A DNA stretch of 33,220 nucleotides from a virus, in IMG/VR virus record IMGVR_UViG_3300017776_000075, positions 1 through 33,220 of that record. The stretch is one strand, 5' to 3'. Below the pieces are notes generated by a model. The model did no database searches. It had not been told where the DNA came from and was given only the letters and a program-made list of their open reading frames with translations. Positions 12,991 to 20,636 of this stretch are shown piece by piece (positions within the stretch are counted from its first letter, which is position 1; each line of letters starts with the position of its first letter). The position numbers were made by a program, and so were the translations under genes.

Positions 12991-13207
12991 CATAATAAAA
13001 TTCGGCGAGCGTCACGTCGTCCACTTCTTCACCGACCCAGTGACGTGCGACTGGTGTGACGAGGAAACGAAAGGCTTTGTGTACGAGGGCATGCAGTCGA
13101 TCGTGTGCAGCCTGTGCAAGCAGCCGCTGCTCATTATCGAAGACAAGCCGACGCTGATTGTGACTTTAGAAAATGATGATTACGACGAGGACGACGATGT
13201 CAGCTAA
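12983..13207 (+). CDS. Small zinc-ribbon protein with acidic tail
   Basis: ATG 12983 overlaps the upstream stop by eight bases; the longer frame lies inside the previous gene. The product has 74 residues with C-D-W-C (Cys22, Cys25) and C-S-L-C (Cys42, Cys45), a likely zinc ribbon, and a very acidic end (ENDDYDEDDDVS). It is the second four-Cys ribbon in 700 bases. It overlaps the small terminase start by 11 bases, so it may be co-expressed with packaging genes. A regulatory role in late transcription is one possibility. Confidence 0.65.
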   Translation: MADIIKFGERHVVHFFTDPVTCDWCDEETKGFVYEGMQSIVCSLCKQPLLIIEDKPTLIVTLENDDYDEDDDVS

Positions 13208-13709
13208 GACGCCACAGGAAGTGTTGAACAAGTTTTTAGAGCGTGTCGCCAGTGGTGAGCCGGTGAGTAAGGTTTGCAAAGACCCATCTATGCCTGCTTG
13301 GGTGACGATATCGACACGCATAGCGGCTGACCCTGAGTTTGAACAACAGTATCGGCTGGCGTTAGAGTTTCGCGGGATGGTGCTTGCTGACGAGCTTGAC
13401 GACATAAAGCGCGAGGCAAAGACCGGGTTGATCGACCCAGCAAGCGCACGCGTCGCTGCTGATATACTCAAGTGGCAAGCGGCTCGCATGACGCCGAAGA
13501 TGTATGGTGATAGGCAGCAGGTCGATGTGCAGGCGGTGAAGGGCGGCAGCTACCTTGAGCTGCTAACGAAGGTCAATGATGCGGCTAAGGACAGATTGAT
13601 CGAAAGCAAAGAAGACACACAACCCGATAGACTACGCGCGCGCGATGAAGTTAACCAAAATCCGGTTAACAAGAAGTTGCACAAAAAAAAGGCAAAACAG
13701 CGCAAATGA
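13197..13709 (+). CDS. terS: Terminase small subunit
   Basis: ATG 13197 overlaps the end of the preceding gene; the product has 170 residues. The N-terminal half has a helix-turn-helix-like part (SGEPVSKVCKDPSMPAWVTI) that fits DNA recognition. The centre has the family hallmark A-D-I-L-K-W-Q-A-A-R-M-T-P-K-M-Y-G-D-R. The C-terminus is very basic (KKLHKKKAKQRK). It should bind the packaging site and hand the DNA to the large subunit that follows 200 bases later. An imperfect palindrome lies within its 3' end. Confidence 0.83.
   Translation: MSAKTPQEVLNKFLERVASGEPVSKVCKDPSMPAWVTISTRIAADPEFEQQYRLALEFRGMVLADELDDIKREAKTGLIDPASARVAADILKWQAARMTPKMYGDRQQVDVQAVKGGSYLELLTKVNDAAKDRLIESKEDTQPDRLRARDEVNQNPVNKKLHKKKAKQRK
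13650..13670. repeat. Palindromic element, copy 1 (inside small terminase gene)
   Basis: GTTAACC and GGTTAAC form a perfect 7-base inverted repeat around a 7-base spacer. The inner 17 bases, TAACCAAAATCCGGTTA, occur again with one change at 13810-13826. It may be a recognition site for the terminase or for a regulator. Confidence 0.5.
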
Positions 13710-13910
13710 CGGTAAAGTTATCCACAGGCAGCGTAAGTCATTGTTTTTGCACAACAACGAAATTCCATAATCAACGTTATGCGACATTTTCTGCAATTAT
13801 GCCGAAAAATAACCAAAATCTGGTTACCCCCCCCCGGTCGATCACACGCGGGGGGCGGGAAGAAAAATATATACCCCTTACCACCCCACACCCCCCGTCG
13901 GAGCTGACGC
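13710..13910 (+). other. Non-coding gap between terminase genes, packaging-site candidate
   Basis: This 201-base stretch is the largest gap in the rightward gene run. It is compositionally unlike its flanks: an AT-rich first half, then a run of nine C at 13827-13835 and of six G at 13850-13855 that can pair as a hairpin, followed by an A-rich stretch. A 70-codon frame opens at 13706 but has no coding character. Because terminase small-subunit binding sites often lie in or next to its own gene, a pac or cos function is plausible. Confidence 0.45.
13810..13826. repeat. Palindromic element, copy 2 (between terminase genes)
   Basis: TAACCAAAATCTGGTTA has a 6-base inverted repeat with a 5-base spacer and matches 16 of 17 bases of copy 1 at 13652-13668, in the same orientation 158 bases downstream. 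Confidence 0.5.
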
Positions 13911-15311
13911 ATGACTGACACCCACGCCACCGTCGAAGCAATCGCCGCGCTGCGCGAAGACCCCGCCCTATTCGTTGAGACGGTACTGCAAGCCACGCCG
14001 CAGCGCTGGCAGGCTCAGGCGCTCGACGCCATAGCAAAGCACGACCGCGTCGCCATAAAATCCGGCCACGGCGTCGGAAAAACCGCATTTGAGAGTTGGG
14101 TCGTGCTGTGGTGGCTGATGACGCACTACCCCTGCAAGGTCGCCGTGACGGCGAACAGCGCGCACCAGCTATCCGACGTGCTGTGGACAGAGATAGACCG
14201 CTGGGCGCGCAACATGCCCCAAGCGTTCAAAGACCTGCTCGAATTTAAGTCGGACAAAATATCGCTCAAGGGCGCAACCGACAGCTTCGCCGTGGCGCGT
14301 ACATCGAGGCGCGAGAACCCGGAGAGCTTGGCGGGCTTTCACTCGCCGCACATGCTGTTTGTGGTCGAAGAGGCGTCCGGCGTGCCTAACGTGATATTTG
14401 AGACGGCCAGCGGCGCGCTATCCACCCCCGGCGCGAAGATAATTATGTGCGGCAACCCCACGCGGTCCGACGGGTACTTTTACGACGCGTTCCACGGCGA
14501 CCGCGACAAGTGGCGCTGCATCACTGTGTCGTGCGAAGAGGGCGAGTACGTCGACCCGAAGTTTATCGCCGAGATGGCCGAGAAATACGGCGACGAAAGC
14601 AACGTGTTTAAGGTGCGCGTGCTGGGCGAGTTTCCGACGCAATCCGACGACGTGCTGCTGCCGCTGCACCTGATCGAGGACGCGGTGACGCGCGACGTCG
14701 AGGCCGGGCCTACCACCCCCGTCGTCTGGGGGCTGGACGTCGCGCGCTTTGGCGGCGACCGGTCGGCACTGGCGAAGCGTCAGGGCAACGTGCTGATTGA
14801 GCCGATCAAGACGTGGCAGAACAAAGACCTGATGGAGCTTGCCGGTATCGTGCTGAGCGAATACGACGCCGTGCCGTACAGCCAGCGGCCGCAGGCCATA
14901 TACATTGACGCGATTGGCTTGGGCGCCGGGCTGGCTGACCGACTGCGCGAGCTGGACATGCCCGCCGTCGCTGTGTCGGTATCCGAGACTGCGTCGCTGA
15001 AGGATCGCTTCAACCGGCTGCGTGATGAGCTGTTCTGGGGCGCCCGCGAGTGGTTTGAGGCGCGAGACTGCCACATACCGGACGACGGCACGCTGATGGC
15101 GGAATTGTCGGGCATACGGTACAAGTACCTGTCGACCGGCAAGCTGAAGGTCGAGAGCAAGGACGAGATGAAGCGACGCGGCCAGCGCAGCCCCGACGTG
15201 GCCGACGCGTTTGTGCTGACCTTCGCGGGGCAGGGTGCGGTTGCTGGCGGCTACTCAAGGGGTTATAATCACAATCGCACACTGAAACCGAAGACGAACT
15301 GGGTGGTTTGA
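13911..15311 (+). CDS. terL: Terminase large subunit
   Basis: The 466-residue packaging motor has both expected parts. The ATPase shows Walker A S-G-H-G-V-G-K-T at residues 51-58, Walker B L-F-V-V-E-E at 149-154 and coupling motif I-M-C-G-N-P-T at 178-184. The nuclease has G-L-D-V-A-R-F-G-G-D (Asp276), I-Y-I-D-A-I-G-L-G near 345 and D-V-A-D-A-F near 430, the RNase H-like acidic triad. It pumps DNA into the prohead through the portal and cuts the concatemer. Length is normal. Its stop overlaps the next ATG (tgATG). Confidence 0.95.
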   Translation: MTDTHATVEAIAALREDPALFVETVLQATPQRWQAQALDAIAKHDRVAIKSGHGVGKTAFESWVVLWWLMTHYPCKVAVTANSAHQLSDVLWTEIDRWARNMPQAFKDLLEFKSDKISLKGATDSFAVARTSRRENPESLAGFHSPHMLFVVEEASGVPNVIFETASGALSTPGAKIIMCGNPTRSDGYFYDAFHGDRDKWRCITVSCEEGEYVDPKFIAEMAEKYGDESNVFKVRVLGEFPTQSDDVLLPLHLIEDAVTRDVEAGPTTPVVWGLDVARFGGDRSALAKRQGNVLIEPIKTWQNKDLMELAGIVLSEYDAVPYSQRPQAIYIDAIGLGAGLADRLRELDMPAVAVSVSETASLKDRFNRLRDELFWGAREWFEARDCHIPDDGTLMAELSGIRYKYLSTGKLKVESKDEMKRRGQRSPDVADAFVLTFAGQGAVAGGYSRGYNHNRTLKPKTNWVV

Positions 15312-17467
15312 TGAACGGCTTACTGTCTCCCGACGACATGATGATGGCAGGCGCTCAGGGTACGCCGAATAACTCAGACGCCCTGATGCAGTCGCTGTAC
15401 GGTATGGGCGATTATGCCGACGCTGGCATGATCCTGCCATACGCGATCACACCGCAGGGCGAGCGCGTTTTGTCATTCCCTGCACCTGTTCAGTCGGTTG
15501 CGCGCACTGTGGCGCGTGGTATGGGCGCTATGCCATTAGAAACCGACCCATATACCGGCATGCTGTCCGAAAACGTGCTTGCAGACGCCGCTGAGGCTGC
15601 TGGGCTGTTTACTGGCGCCGGACTACTGGCACCCAAACCAGCGGGCGCTATCGGCATGTCTGGAGGCGGTGGCGGCGTAACACGCACAATACCGCCGCGC
15701 CAAATCGACGATCTTGGCTTTTACAGTCAGGCGTTAGAAACGGCTGCGCGTTTGCCGCAGGCAAAAGGCACAGGCCAGCAGATGGAAGCTATGCTGACCA
15801 AGGGTGGCGTAAAGCCTGACGAGATAGCGTTTACACCCGGCCTACGCGGCTTGCTAGATCAGCCGCAGGTTACACGCGAAGAGCTGGTTGGCTTATTGCA
15901 GGAAAAGCAGATTAGGCCGCAGGAAACGGTGCTTGAAAGTGCGAAGTTTGAAAGTTTGAATTTTCCGGCTAGGCCAGATGTCGTAACCCCCGAAGAATAC
16001 TTTGACCCCGTTGATCTTCAAGAAGAAATTGTAGACGCTCTGCACCTCAACACCGACGCTTATGTTGAGGCGGCGTTTGGCGGTAAAAAAACAGAAAAAG
16101 AAATAGAAGATTTAATTGAAAAAATAGATGAAGTCGGGTTTCCCACGGCTGACGATATTGGTCAGGAAACGCTTGATGCGCTGTATTCGGTGGCTAGGGA
16201 TCAGATTTTTGAAGAATACAACATGAACCCGACTTATCGCCTTGTTGATCCTGACACTGGATTTAAGATAATGGGAAATGACGTTGAAGGCTTTGATATT
16301 TTTGACGCAGATGGCGACAGAATTGCGGCCTTTGAAGATTCTATTGCTGAGGCACGCGTGCGCGCGCACGATTTGGCTTCCGATTTTGGTATTGTATCTG
16401 GCGGGTTTGATGACGTTAGGTTTAATCAGCCGGATATGGTCGAAGAAGGCGGCACAAATTATCGCGAAAATCTTTTGCAGATACCGGAATACGAGGGTAT
16501 GACGCGTGAGTTTTATAAACAAGGCCATTTTGACGAGCCTAATATTGCTGTCCATACTCGCACAACAGACCGCAATACCGAGAGTGGCGTCAACGATGTT
16601 TTGTACGCTGAAGAGTTGCAATCAGATTGGGGCCAAAGCGGTAGAAAATATGGATTTGACACACCAAAAGACAGAGAAAAATTAGCTCAAATAAAAAAGC
16701 AGGTAGAGCCGATACAGCAAAAACTAAACGATGCTGTAGATAAAAGAGACGCTTTTTATAGGGACTTTATGAACAAAATCGCTGAAAAAGTTGGCGGTGT
16801 AAAAATAACAAAGGACGAATTTGATAAAGATTATGCTATGGCAGGTTTGGCTATAAAAGCAAAAGACGGTTCAGAGCTTCTCAGCCGCTCCGAGGTAAAC
16901 GCGCTTATGAGAGGCACAGACCAAGTTGCACTAACTGCTGATGGCCGAGAGCTTCCGATTGATCCGTCAAATTTTGACGGCGTAGATATTGCCACAAAGA
17001 TGGGCGATTTTGATTTTAGGATAAGAAGCGCCAGAGATGAGCTTGACAATACTAGGGGCGAATTTGGGGCTGACATACCTATAGGCCCGCTTGTTGGCAA
17101 CACAGAAAAATTTGTTGAGGCGGGCATCAAGCGCCTTTTGATACAGGCCGCAAACGAAGGCAAAAGGTATGTGTCGTTTTCTCCGGGTGATTTGCAGGCT
17201 GATCGGTGGAATAACCCCGGACTTGTTGTTCACTACGACCAGATCATTCCTAGTGTCGGAAAAAAAATAGCCAAACGCTTCGACAAAGATGCGTTTACCG
17301 GCAACAAATATATCGAAGAGCTGGGCGACCGCTTTACCATCGAAATCACGCCTAAAATGCGCGCGGCGATACAAGAGGGCGTGCCGTTGTTTGCCGCTGG
17401 CGGTCAGGGCTTGCTCGCCGCAGGCGAAGGCATGCGCCAACAGCCACAACAAGGAATATTGTACTAA
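15311..17467 (+). CDS. Large polyvalent-like phage protein
   Basis: ATG 15311 sits on the terminase stop and gives 718 residues. The first 130 are Gly/Ala/Met-rich. From about residue 380 there is N-Y-R-E-N-L-L-Q-I-P, H-F-D-E-P-N-I-A-V-H-T-R, E-E-L-Q-S-D-W-G-Q (about 436), then N-T-E-K-F-V-E-A-G-I-K-R-L-L, A-A-N-E-G-K-R-Y-V-S-F-S-P-G and Y-D-Q-I-I-P (to about 650). I recognise this order, with the E-(I/L)-Q-S-D-W core, from very large phage and mobile-element polyvalent proteins. Its activity is not known to me. The part coded by about 15940-17300 is visibly richer in A/T than its neighbours. It may be injected with the DNA. Confidence 0.6.
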   Translation: MNGLLSPDDMMMAGAQGTPNNSDALMQSLYGMGDYADAGMILPYAITPQGERVLSFPAPVQSVARTVARGMGAMPLETDPYTGMLSENVLADAAEAAGLFTGAGLLAPKPAGAIGMSGGGGGVTRTIPPRQIDDLGFYSQALETAARLPQAKGTGQQMEAMLTKGGVKPDEIAFTPGLRGLLDQPQVTREELVGLLQEKQIRPQETVLESAKFESLNFPARPDVVTPEEYFDPVDLQEEIVDALHLNTDAYVEAAFGGKKTEKEIEDLIEKIDEVGFPTADDIGQETLDALYSVARDQIFEEYNMNPTYRLVDPDTGFKIMGNDVEGFDIFDADGDRIAAFEDSIAEARVRAHDLASDFGIVSGGFDDVRFNQPDMVEEGGTNYRENLLQIPEYEGMTREFYKQGHFDEPNIAVHTRTTDRNTESGVNDVLYAEELQSDWGQSGRKYGFDTPKDREKLAQIKKQVEPIQQKLNDAVDKRDAFYRDFMNKIAEKVGGVKITKDEFDKDYAMAGLAIKAKDGSELLSRSEVNALMRGTDQVALTADGRELPIDPSNFDGVDIATKMGDFDFRIRSARDELDNTRGEFGADIPIGPLVGNTEKFVEAGIKRLLIQAANEGKRYVSFSPGDLQADRWNNPGLVVHYDQIIPSVGKKIAKRFDKDAFTGNKYIEELGDRFTIEITPKMRAAIQEGVPLFAAGGQGLLAAGEGMRQQPQQGILY

Positions 17468-17724
17468 TGCCCGCCCGCAAAAAGAAAAACGTGAGCCTGT
17501 CAGTCGGTCGCGGCGAAAAGCAGTCGGTTAAGGCTGGCGGTGGACTTACGGCCAAGGGTCGTGCAAAATACAAACGAGCCACCGGCTCGAAGTTAAAGGC
17601 GCCCGTGACCGGCAAAGTAAAGCCGGGCAGTAAGGACGCAAAGCGGCGCAAGAGTTTCTGCGCCAGATCGAGGAGCTGGACTAGCCCGCGCGGCAAGGCG
17701 GCTCGACGCAGATGGAAGTGTTAG
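17467..17724 (+). CDS. Small basic phage protein, DUF6321-like
   Basis: This 85-residue, very basic protein has K-A-G-G-G-L-T-A-K-G-R-A-K-Y-K-R-A-T-G-S-K-L-K-A-P-V-T split over residues 22-48, then K-P-G-S-K-D-A-K-R-R-K-S-F-C-A-R and a final R-R-R-W-K-C. This is the pattern of a small family found in many phage packaging and portal neighbourhoods (DUF6321, as I recall). The two Cys in S-F-C-A-R and at the C-terminus may bind metal. It could coat DNA or act at the portal. It starts on the stop of the large upstream gene. Confidence 0.7.
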   Translation: MPARKKKNVSLSVGRGEKQSVKAGGGLTAKGRAKYKRATGSKLKAPVTGKVKPGSKDAKRRKSFCARSRSWTSPRGKAARRRWKC

Positions 17725-17733
17725 GAGAAAAAC

Positions 17734-17814
17734 ATGCCCGGACATTACGGTAAGAAAAAAGGCAAAGGCAAAGGTAAAGGCATCAACATGCAGACCGGTA
17801 AATACTGCAAGTAA
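17734..17814 (+). CDS. Micro-protein of 26 residues, Lys/Gly repeat
   Basis: The ATG at 17734 has a strong ribosome site (AGGAG) and opens a 26-residue frame, M-P-G-H-Y-G-K-K-K followed by K-G repeats and ending N-M-Q-T-G-K-Y-C-K. The stop overlaps the next ATG (taATG). Tiny proteins of this form, with a Gly-His-Tyr start and a Lys/Gly core, occur in phages beside similar basic genes. It may bind DNA; function is unknown. The ribosome site and coupling are the main evidence. Confidence 0.6.
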   Translation: MPGHYGKKKGKGKGKGINMQTGKYCK

Positions 17815-18011
17815 TGGCCTCACCGAAACCCAAAAATCCCTCGCTTTGGTCTCGCGTAAAGTCTGAGGCGAGGAAAAAATTTGACGTGTACCCGTCCGCC
17901 TATGCTAATGCTTGGGCGTCGAAAGAGTACAAGCGTCGCGGCGGGACTTGGTCAGGCCCCGACAACCGTGTTAAGAGGACGAAGAAACGTGGCAGCAAAG
18001 CGAAAGCCTAA
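17814..18011 (+). CDS. Small basic phage protein (Trp/Tyr, GG-W type)
   Basis: This 65-residue basic protein has L-W-S-R-V-K-S-E-A-R-K-K-F-D-V-Y-P-S-A-Y-A-N-A-W-A-S-K-E-Y-K-R-R-G-G-T-W in two overlapping blocks, a pattern (V-Y-P-S-A-Y-A-N-x-W-A-x-K-x-Y-K) that I recognise from small phage and large eukaryotic virus proteins. It is positively charged throughout and has no membrane part. It starts on the upstream stop and overlaps the next gene by 23 bases. A DNA-binding role is likely but not proven. Confidence 0.65.
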   Translation: MASPKPKNPSLWSRVKSEARKKFDVYPSAYANAWASKEYKRRGGTWSGPDNRVKRTKKRGSKAKA

Positions 18012-18222
18012 GGCTGGCCTCGGCAAGTGGTTTGGCGAGAAGTGGGTCGACGTTAAAACCGGCAAGCCCTGCGGGCGCAAGGCCGGTGAGAAGCGCGGCT
18101 ACCCTGCTTGTCGTCCAAAGAAGGTCGCCAAGCGCGTGACCAAAAAAGAGGCGCAGAAGAAGACCGGCCCGGCAAGGGTAAAGTGGTCGGTTACGGCGTC
18201 TGGAAAGAAGAGGAAGAAATGA
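17989..18222 (+). CDS. Small basic protein, DUF5872-like
   Basis: Start is taken at GTG 17989 because the family core begins soon after, G-L-G-K-W-F-G-E-K-W-V-D-V (residues 10-22), and because the longer frame upstream lies over another gene. The 77-residue product has P-C-G-R at 27-30 and Y-P-A-C-R-P at 38-43, then a Lys-rich tail. The W-V-D...C-G-R...Y-P-x-C-R-P order is that of DUF5872 as I remember it, also reported in large algal viruses. The two Cys could bind metal. A GTG start in an overlap means translation probably depends on the upstream gene. Confidence 0.62.
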   Translation: MAAKRKPKAGLGKWFGEKWVDVKTGKPCGRKAGEKRGYPACRPKKVAKRVTKKEAQKKTGPARVKWSVTASGKKRKK

Positions 18223-18437
18223 TTGTATGTGATAATTGCCCGTACCGTGGGCGTTGTGAGAATATGGCGCGTTGCATCCAAGGTAAAAATCCGCCGGTCG
18301 AAGTCGTGGCTACGCCTCGCCCACCAAAAACTGTGGCGACGACATTCGGACACACCGAGACAGCCGCAAAAATAGGTGCGACGATTAAGCCTGCCAAGGG
18401 CGCGAAAAAGAAGACGCGCAAGGTGACAATGCAATGA
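18219..18437 (+). CDS. Small Cys-cluster protein
   Basis: ATG 18219 overlaps the upstream stop (ATGA), giving 72 residues. Four Cys are packed at the N-terminus in C-D-N-C-P-Y-R-G-R-C-E-N-M-A-R-C (Cys4, 7, 13 and 19), which suggests a zinc or iron-sulphur site. A Pro-rich linker (NPPVEVVATPRPPK) and a basic tail (AKGAKKKTRKVTMQ) follow. No named family is recognised. It belongs to the run of tiny basic genes between the polyvalent-like protein and the portal. Confidence 0.6.
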   Translation: MIVCDNCPYRGRCENMARCIQGKNPPVEVVATPRPPKTVATTFGHTETAAKIGATIKPAKGAKKKTRKVTMQ

Positions 18438-18580
18438 TGGTGCGGCGCCCTATAGTTGGCCGCATACGCCGCGTTCAGCCCCCGCTGGAAGAAAAGCCGG
18501 AACTGTGTAATAATAGCGTAGCGGATAAAGCTAAACCCGCGCCAAGACGCGTGGCTAAAGGTGCGAAGAAAAATGGCTAA
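18434..18580 (+). CDS. Small basic protein, 48 residues
   Basis: The ATG at 18434 overlaps the upstream stop (ATGA); a second ATG at 18437 is equally possible. It encodes 48 residues, rich in Arg, Pro and Lys (R-R-P-I-V-G-R-I-R-R-V-Q-P-P, ending R-R-V-A-K-G-A-K-K-N-G), and overlaps the portal start by eight bases. It has one Cys. Like its neighbours it is strongly basic and probably disordered. The tight overlap on both sides is the evidence for it being a gene. Confidence 0.5.
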   Translation: MMVRRPIVGRIRRVQPPLEEKPELCNNSVADKAKPAPRRVAKGAKKNG

Positions 18581-20636
18581 AATGGACGACTACCAGCTCG
18601 GCTCGATTGTGTCAGGTGAAATCACCGACGCACTAAATCACTTCGACAGCGAATACACCGAGGAGCGGCTGCGCGCCCTCGACTTTTACTTGGGTGAGCC
18701 GCTGGGCAACGAGGTTGAGGGTCGGTCGTCTGTAGTCGCCACTGAAGTCGCCGACACGGTTGAGGCTATTATGCCTAACCTGATGCGGGTGTTTACGTCC
18801 AACGACAAATACGTCCGCTTCGCGCCGCGTAACGCTGAGGACGTCGAGGCAGCCGAGCAGGCGTCCGATTACGTCAACTACATCATCAATCAAAGAAATG
18901 ATGGCTATAAATTACTGCACACGTTTTTCAAAGACGCGCTTTTATTTCGTATGGGCGTCATAAAATTTTTCTACGAAGAAAAAGAGCAGGTAGACGAAGA
19001 AGAATACAACGGCTTGTCCGAGGACGAGCTGGTCATGCTGATGAACGACCCCGACGTCGAAATCGTCGAGCAGGACGAAACCGTAATGGAGAGCATGTAC
19101 AGCGAGGAAACTGGCGAGACTGTGCCGCTTCGCTCTGAGTACGACCTGACCGTCCGCGTCACACGCAAAGAGGGCGAGATCAAGGTCATCAACGTGCCGC
19201 CCGAGGAATTTCTGGTGTCACGCCACGCGACCGGCAATCTGGAAGACGCACACTTTATGGCGCACCGCACGTCGCTGACTGTGTCCGAGCTTGTGGCTAT
19301 GGGTTACGACCGCGACATTGTCGAGAAGCACGCCGGAGAGAATGAGCTGGACGTCGACCGCGAGGTAAGCAATCGCTTTCAAGATTTAGAGGCTGCCACC
19401 GGCGTTGACCCGGCCGACCCAACTTTGCGCTCGGTCATTTACCACGAGTGCATTATGAACGTAGACTTCGACGGCGACGGCATCGCCGAGCGTCGGCGCA
19501 TCTGCGCGATTGGCTCCGACGGCGCCGAGATACTGCACAACGAGCCGTGGGATCACATCCCGTTTGCGGTTGCGTCGCCCATCCTGATGCCGCACCGGCT
19601 GGTCGGCCGCTCGATCTACGACATGACCGAGGACTTGCAGGTCATTAAGACCACGCTGATGCGCCAGTATCTGGACAGCGTCTACAGCTCGACACTGCCG
19701 CGCATAGCGGCCGTCGAAGGTGCCGTAAATCTCGACGACCTGCTAGATGCACAGGCTGGCGGGGTGATCCGGGTTCGCCAACCGGGCATGATACAGCCAC
19801 TAGCTGGCGCGTCTGTGGGTAGCGAAATACGCCCGCTGATGGATTATTTGGACACGGTAAAAGAGCAGCGCACCGGCATGAGCCGCGCGTCTCAGGGTCT
19901 GGACGCCAATAGCTTGCAGTCGTCTACAGCGTCAGCCGTCAGCGCGACGGTACGCGGCGCGCAGGTCAAGCTGGAAAGCTACGCGCGCACAATGGCTGAG
20001 ACGGGCGTGAAGGATCTGTTCAAGGGCATCTTGGCGCTTGTGCTAAAACACGACACCAATGAGAAGATGATGCGCCTCAACAACAGCTTTGTGCCGATTA
20101 ACCCGGCCGAGTGGAAGTCGCAGTTTGACACCATCGTGCAGGTCGGGCTTGGCACCACAGACGACGAAACCAAGATTGCGTTCCTGACGCAGATTGCGGC
20201 GAAGCAGGAGCAGATCCTGATGCAGCTTGGCGCCGACAACCCGCTGGTGTCAGCGCCGCAGTATGTGAACACGCTGCGCTCGATTGCCGAGATTGGCGGC
20301 TTTAAGGATGCCGATCAATTCTTCAACCCGCCGCAAGTTGTCGCCCAGACGCTGGCAATGCAGAAGCAGCAGGCCGCGCAGCAGCAGCCGCAGCAAGACC
20401 CGGCGATTGTCGCGGCACAGCAAAAAGCGCAGATGGACATGCAGCTTGCACAGCAGAAGGCTGAGGCTGAGATCGCGTTGAAGCGCGAGCGTATGCAGGC
20501 CGAGCTAGAGCTTGAGCGCGAGAAGATGATTATGGAAATGGACATGCGGAGACAAGAGCTGGAAGCCGAGGCGCAACTACGCGTGGCTAAGGCTGTGACC
20601 GACGCCGAAATATCAACCAACCTGCCGAGGGCATGA
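18573..20636 (+). CDS. Portal protein (P22-like)
   Basis: ATG 18573 gives 687 residues; AGG lies ten bases upstream. The body has S-S-V-V-A-T-E-V-A-D-T-V-E-A-I-M-P-N-L-M near residue 52, a middle domain with N-V-P-P-E-E-F-L-V-S, then D-L-Q-V-I-K-T-T-L-M-R-Q-Y-L-D and the T-G-M-S-R-A-S-Q-G-L-D segment near 440, all typical of P22/SU10-like portals. The C-terminal 110 residues are a Gln/Glu/Met-rich coiled coil that may form the barrel. The twelve-subunit ring forms the DNA channel at the capsid vertex and binds terminase and adaptor. Its stop overlaps the next start. Confidence 0.9.
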   Translation: MAKMDDYQLGSIVSGEITDALNHFDSEYTEERLRALDFYLGEPLGNEVEGRSSVVATEVADTVEAIMPNLMRVFTSNDKYVRFAPRNAEDVEAAEQASDYVNYIINQRNDGYKLLHTFFKDALLFRMGVIKFFYEEKEQVDEEEYNGLSEDELVMLMNDPDVEIVEQDETVMESMYSEETGETVPLRSEYDLTVRVTRKEGEIKVINVPPEEFLVSRHATGNLEDAHFMAHRTSLTVSELVAMGYDRDIVEKHAGENELDVDREVSNRFQDLEAATGVDPADPTLRSVIYHECIMNVDFDGDGIAERRRICAIGSDGAEILHNEPWDHIPFAVASPILMPHRLVGRSIYDMTEDLQVIKTTLMRQYLDSVYSSTLPRIAAVEGAVNLDDLLDAQAGGVIRVRQPGMIQPLAGASVGSEIRPLMDYLDTVKEQRTGMSRASQGLDANSLQSSTASAVSATVRGAQVKLESYARTMAETGVKDLFKGILALVLKHDTNEKMMRLNNSFVPINPAEWKSQFDTIVQVGLGTTDDETKIAFLTQIAAKQEQILMQLGADNPLVSAPQYVNTLRSIAEIGGFKDADQFFNPPQVVAQTLAMQKQQAAQQQPQQDPAIVAAQQKAQMDMQLAQQKAEAEIALKRERMQAELELEREKMIMEMDMRRQELEAEAQLRVAKAVTDAEISTNLPRA

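Noticed and set aside
11956-12993. Long minus-strand frame of 345 codons opposite the replication genes
   Set aside because: It lies antisense to several well-supported coupled genes in GC-rich DNA, has no ribosome site or recognisable domain, and runs across multiple gene borders.
13706-13918. 70-codon frame between the terminase genes, with ATGA overlap at its start
   Set aside because: It covers the C9 run, the palindrome and the G-rich stretch; residue content is atypical and no motif is seen. The overlap with both neighbours is noted, but the sequence looks non-coding.
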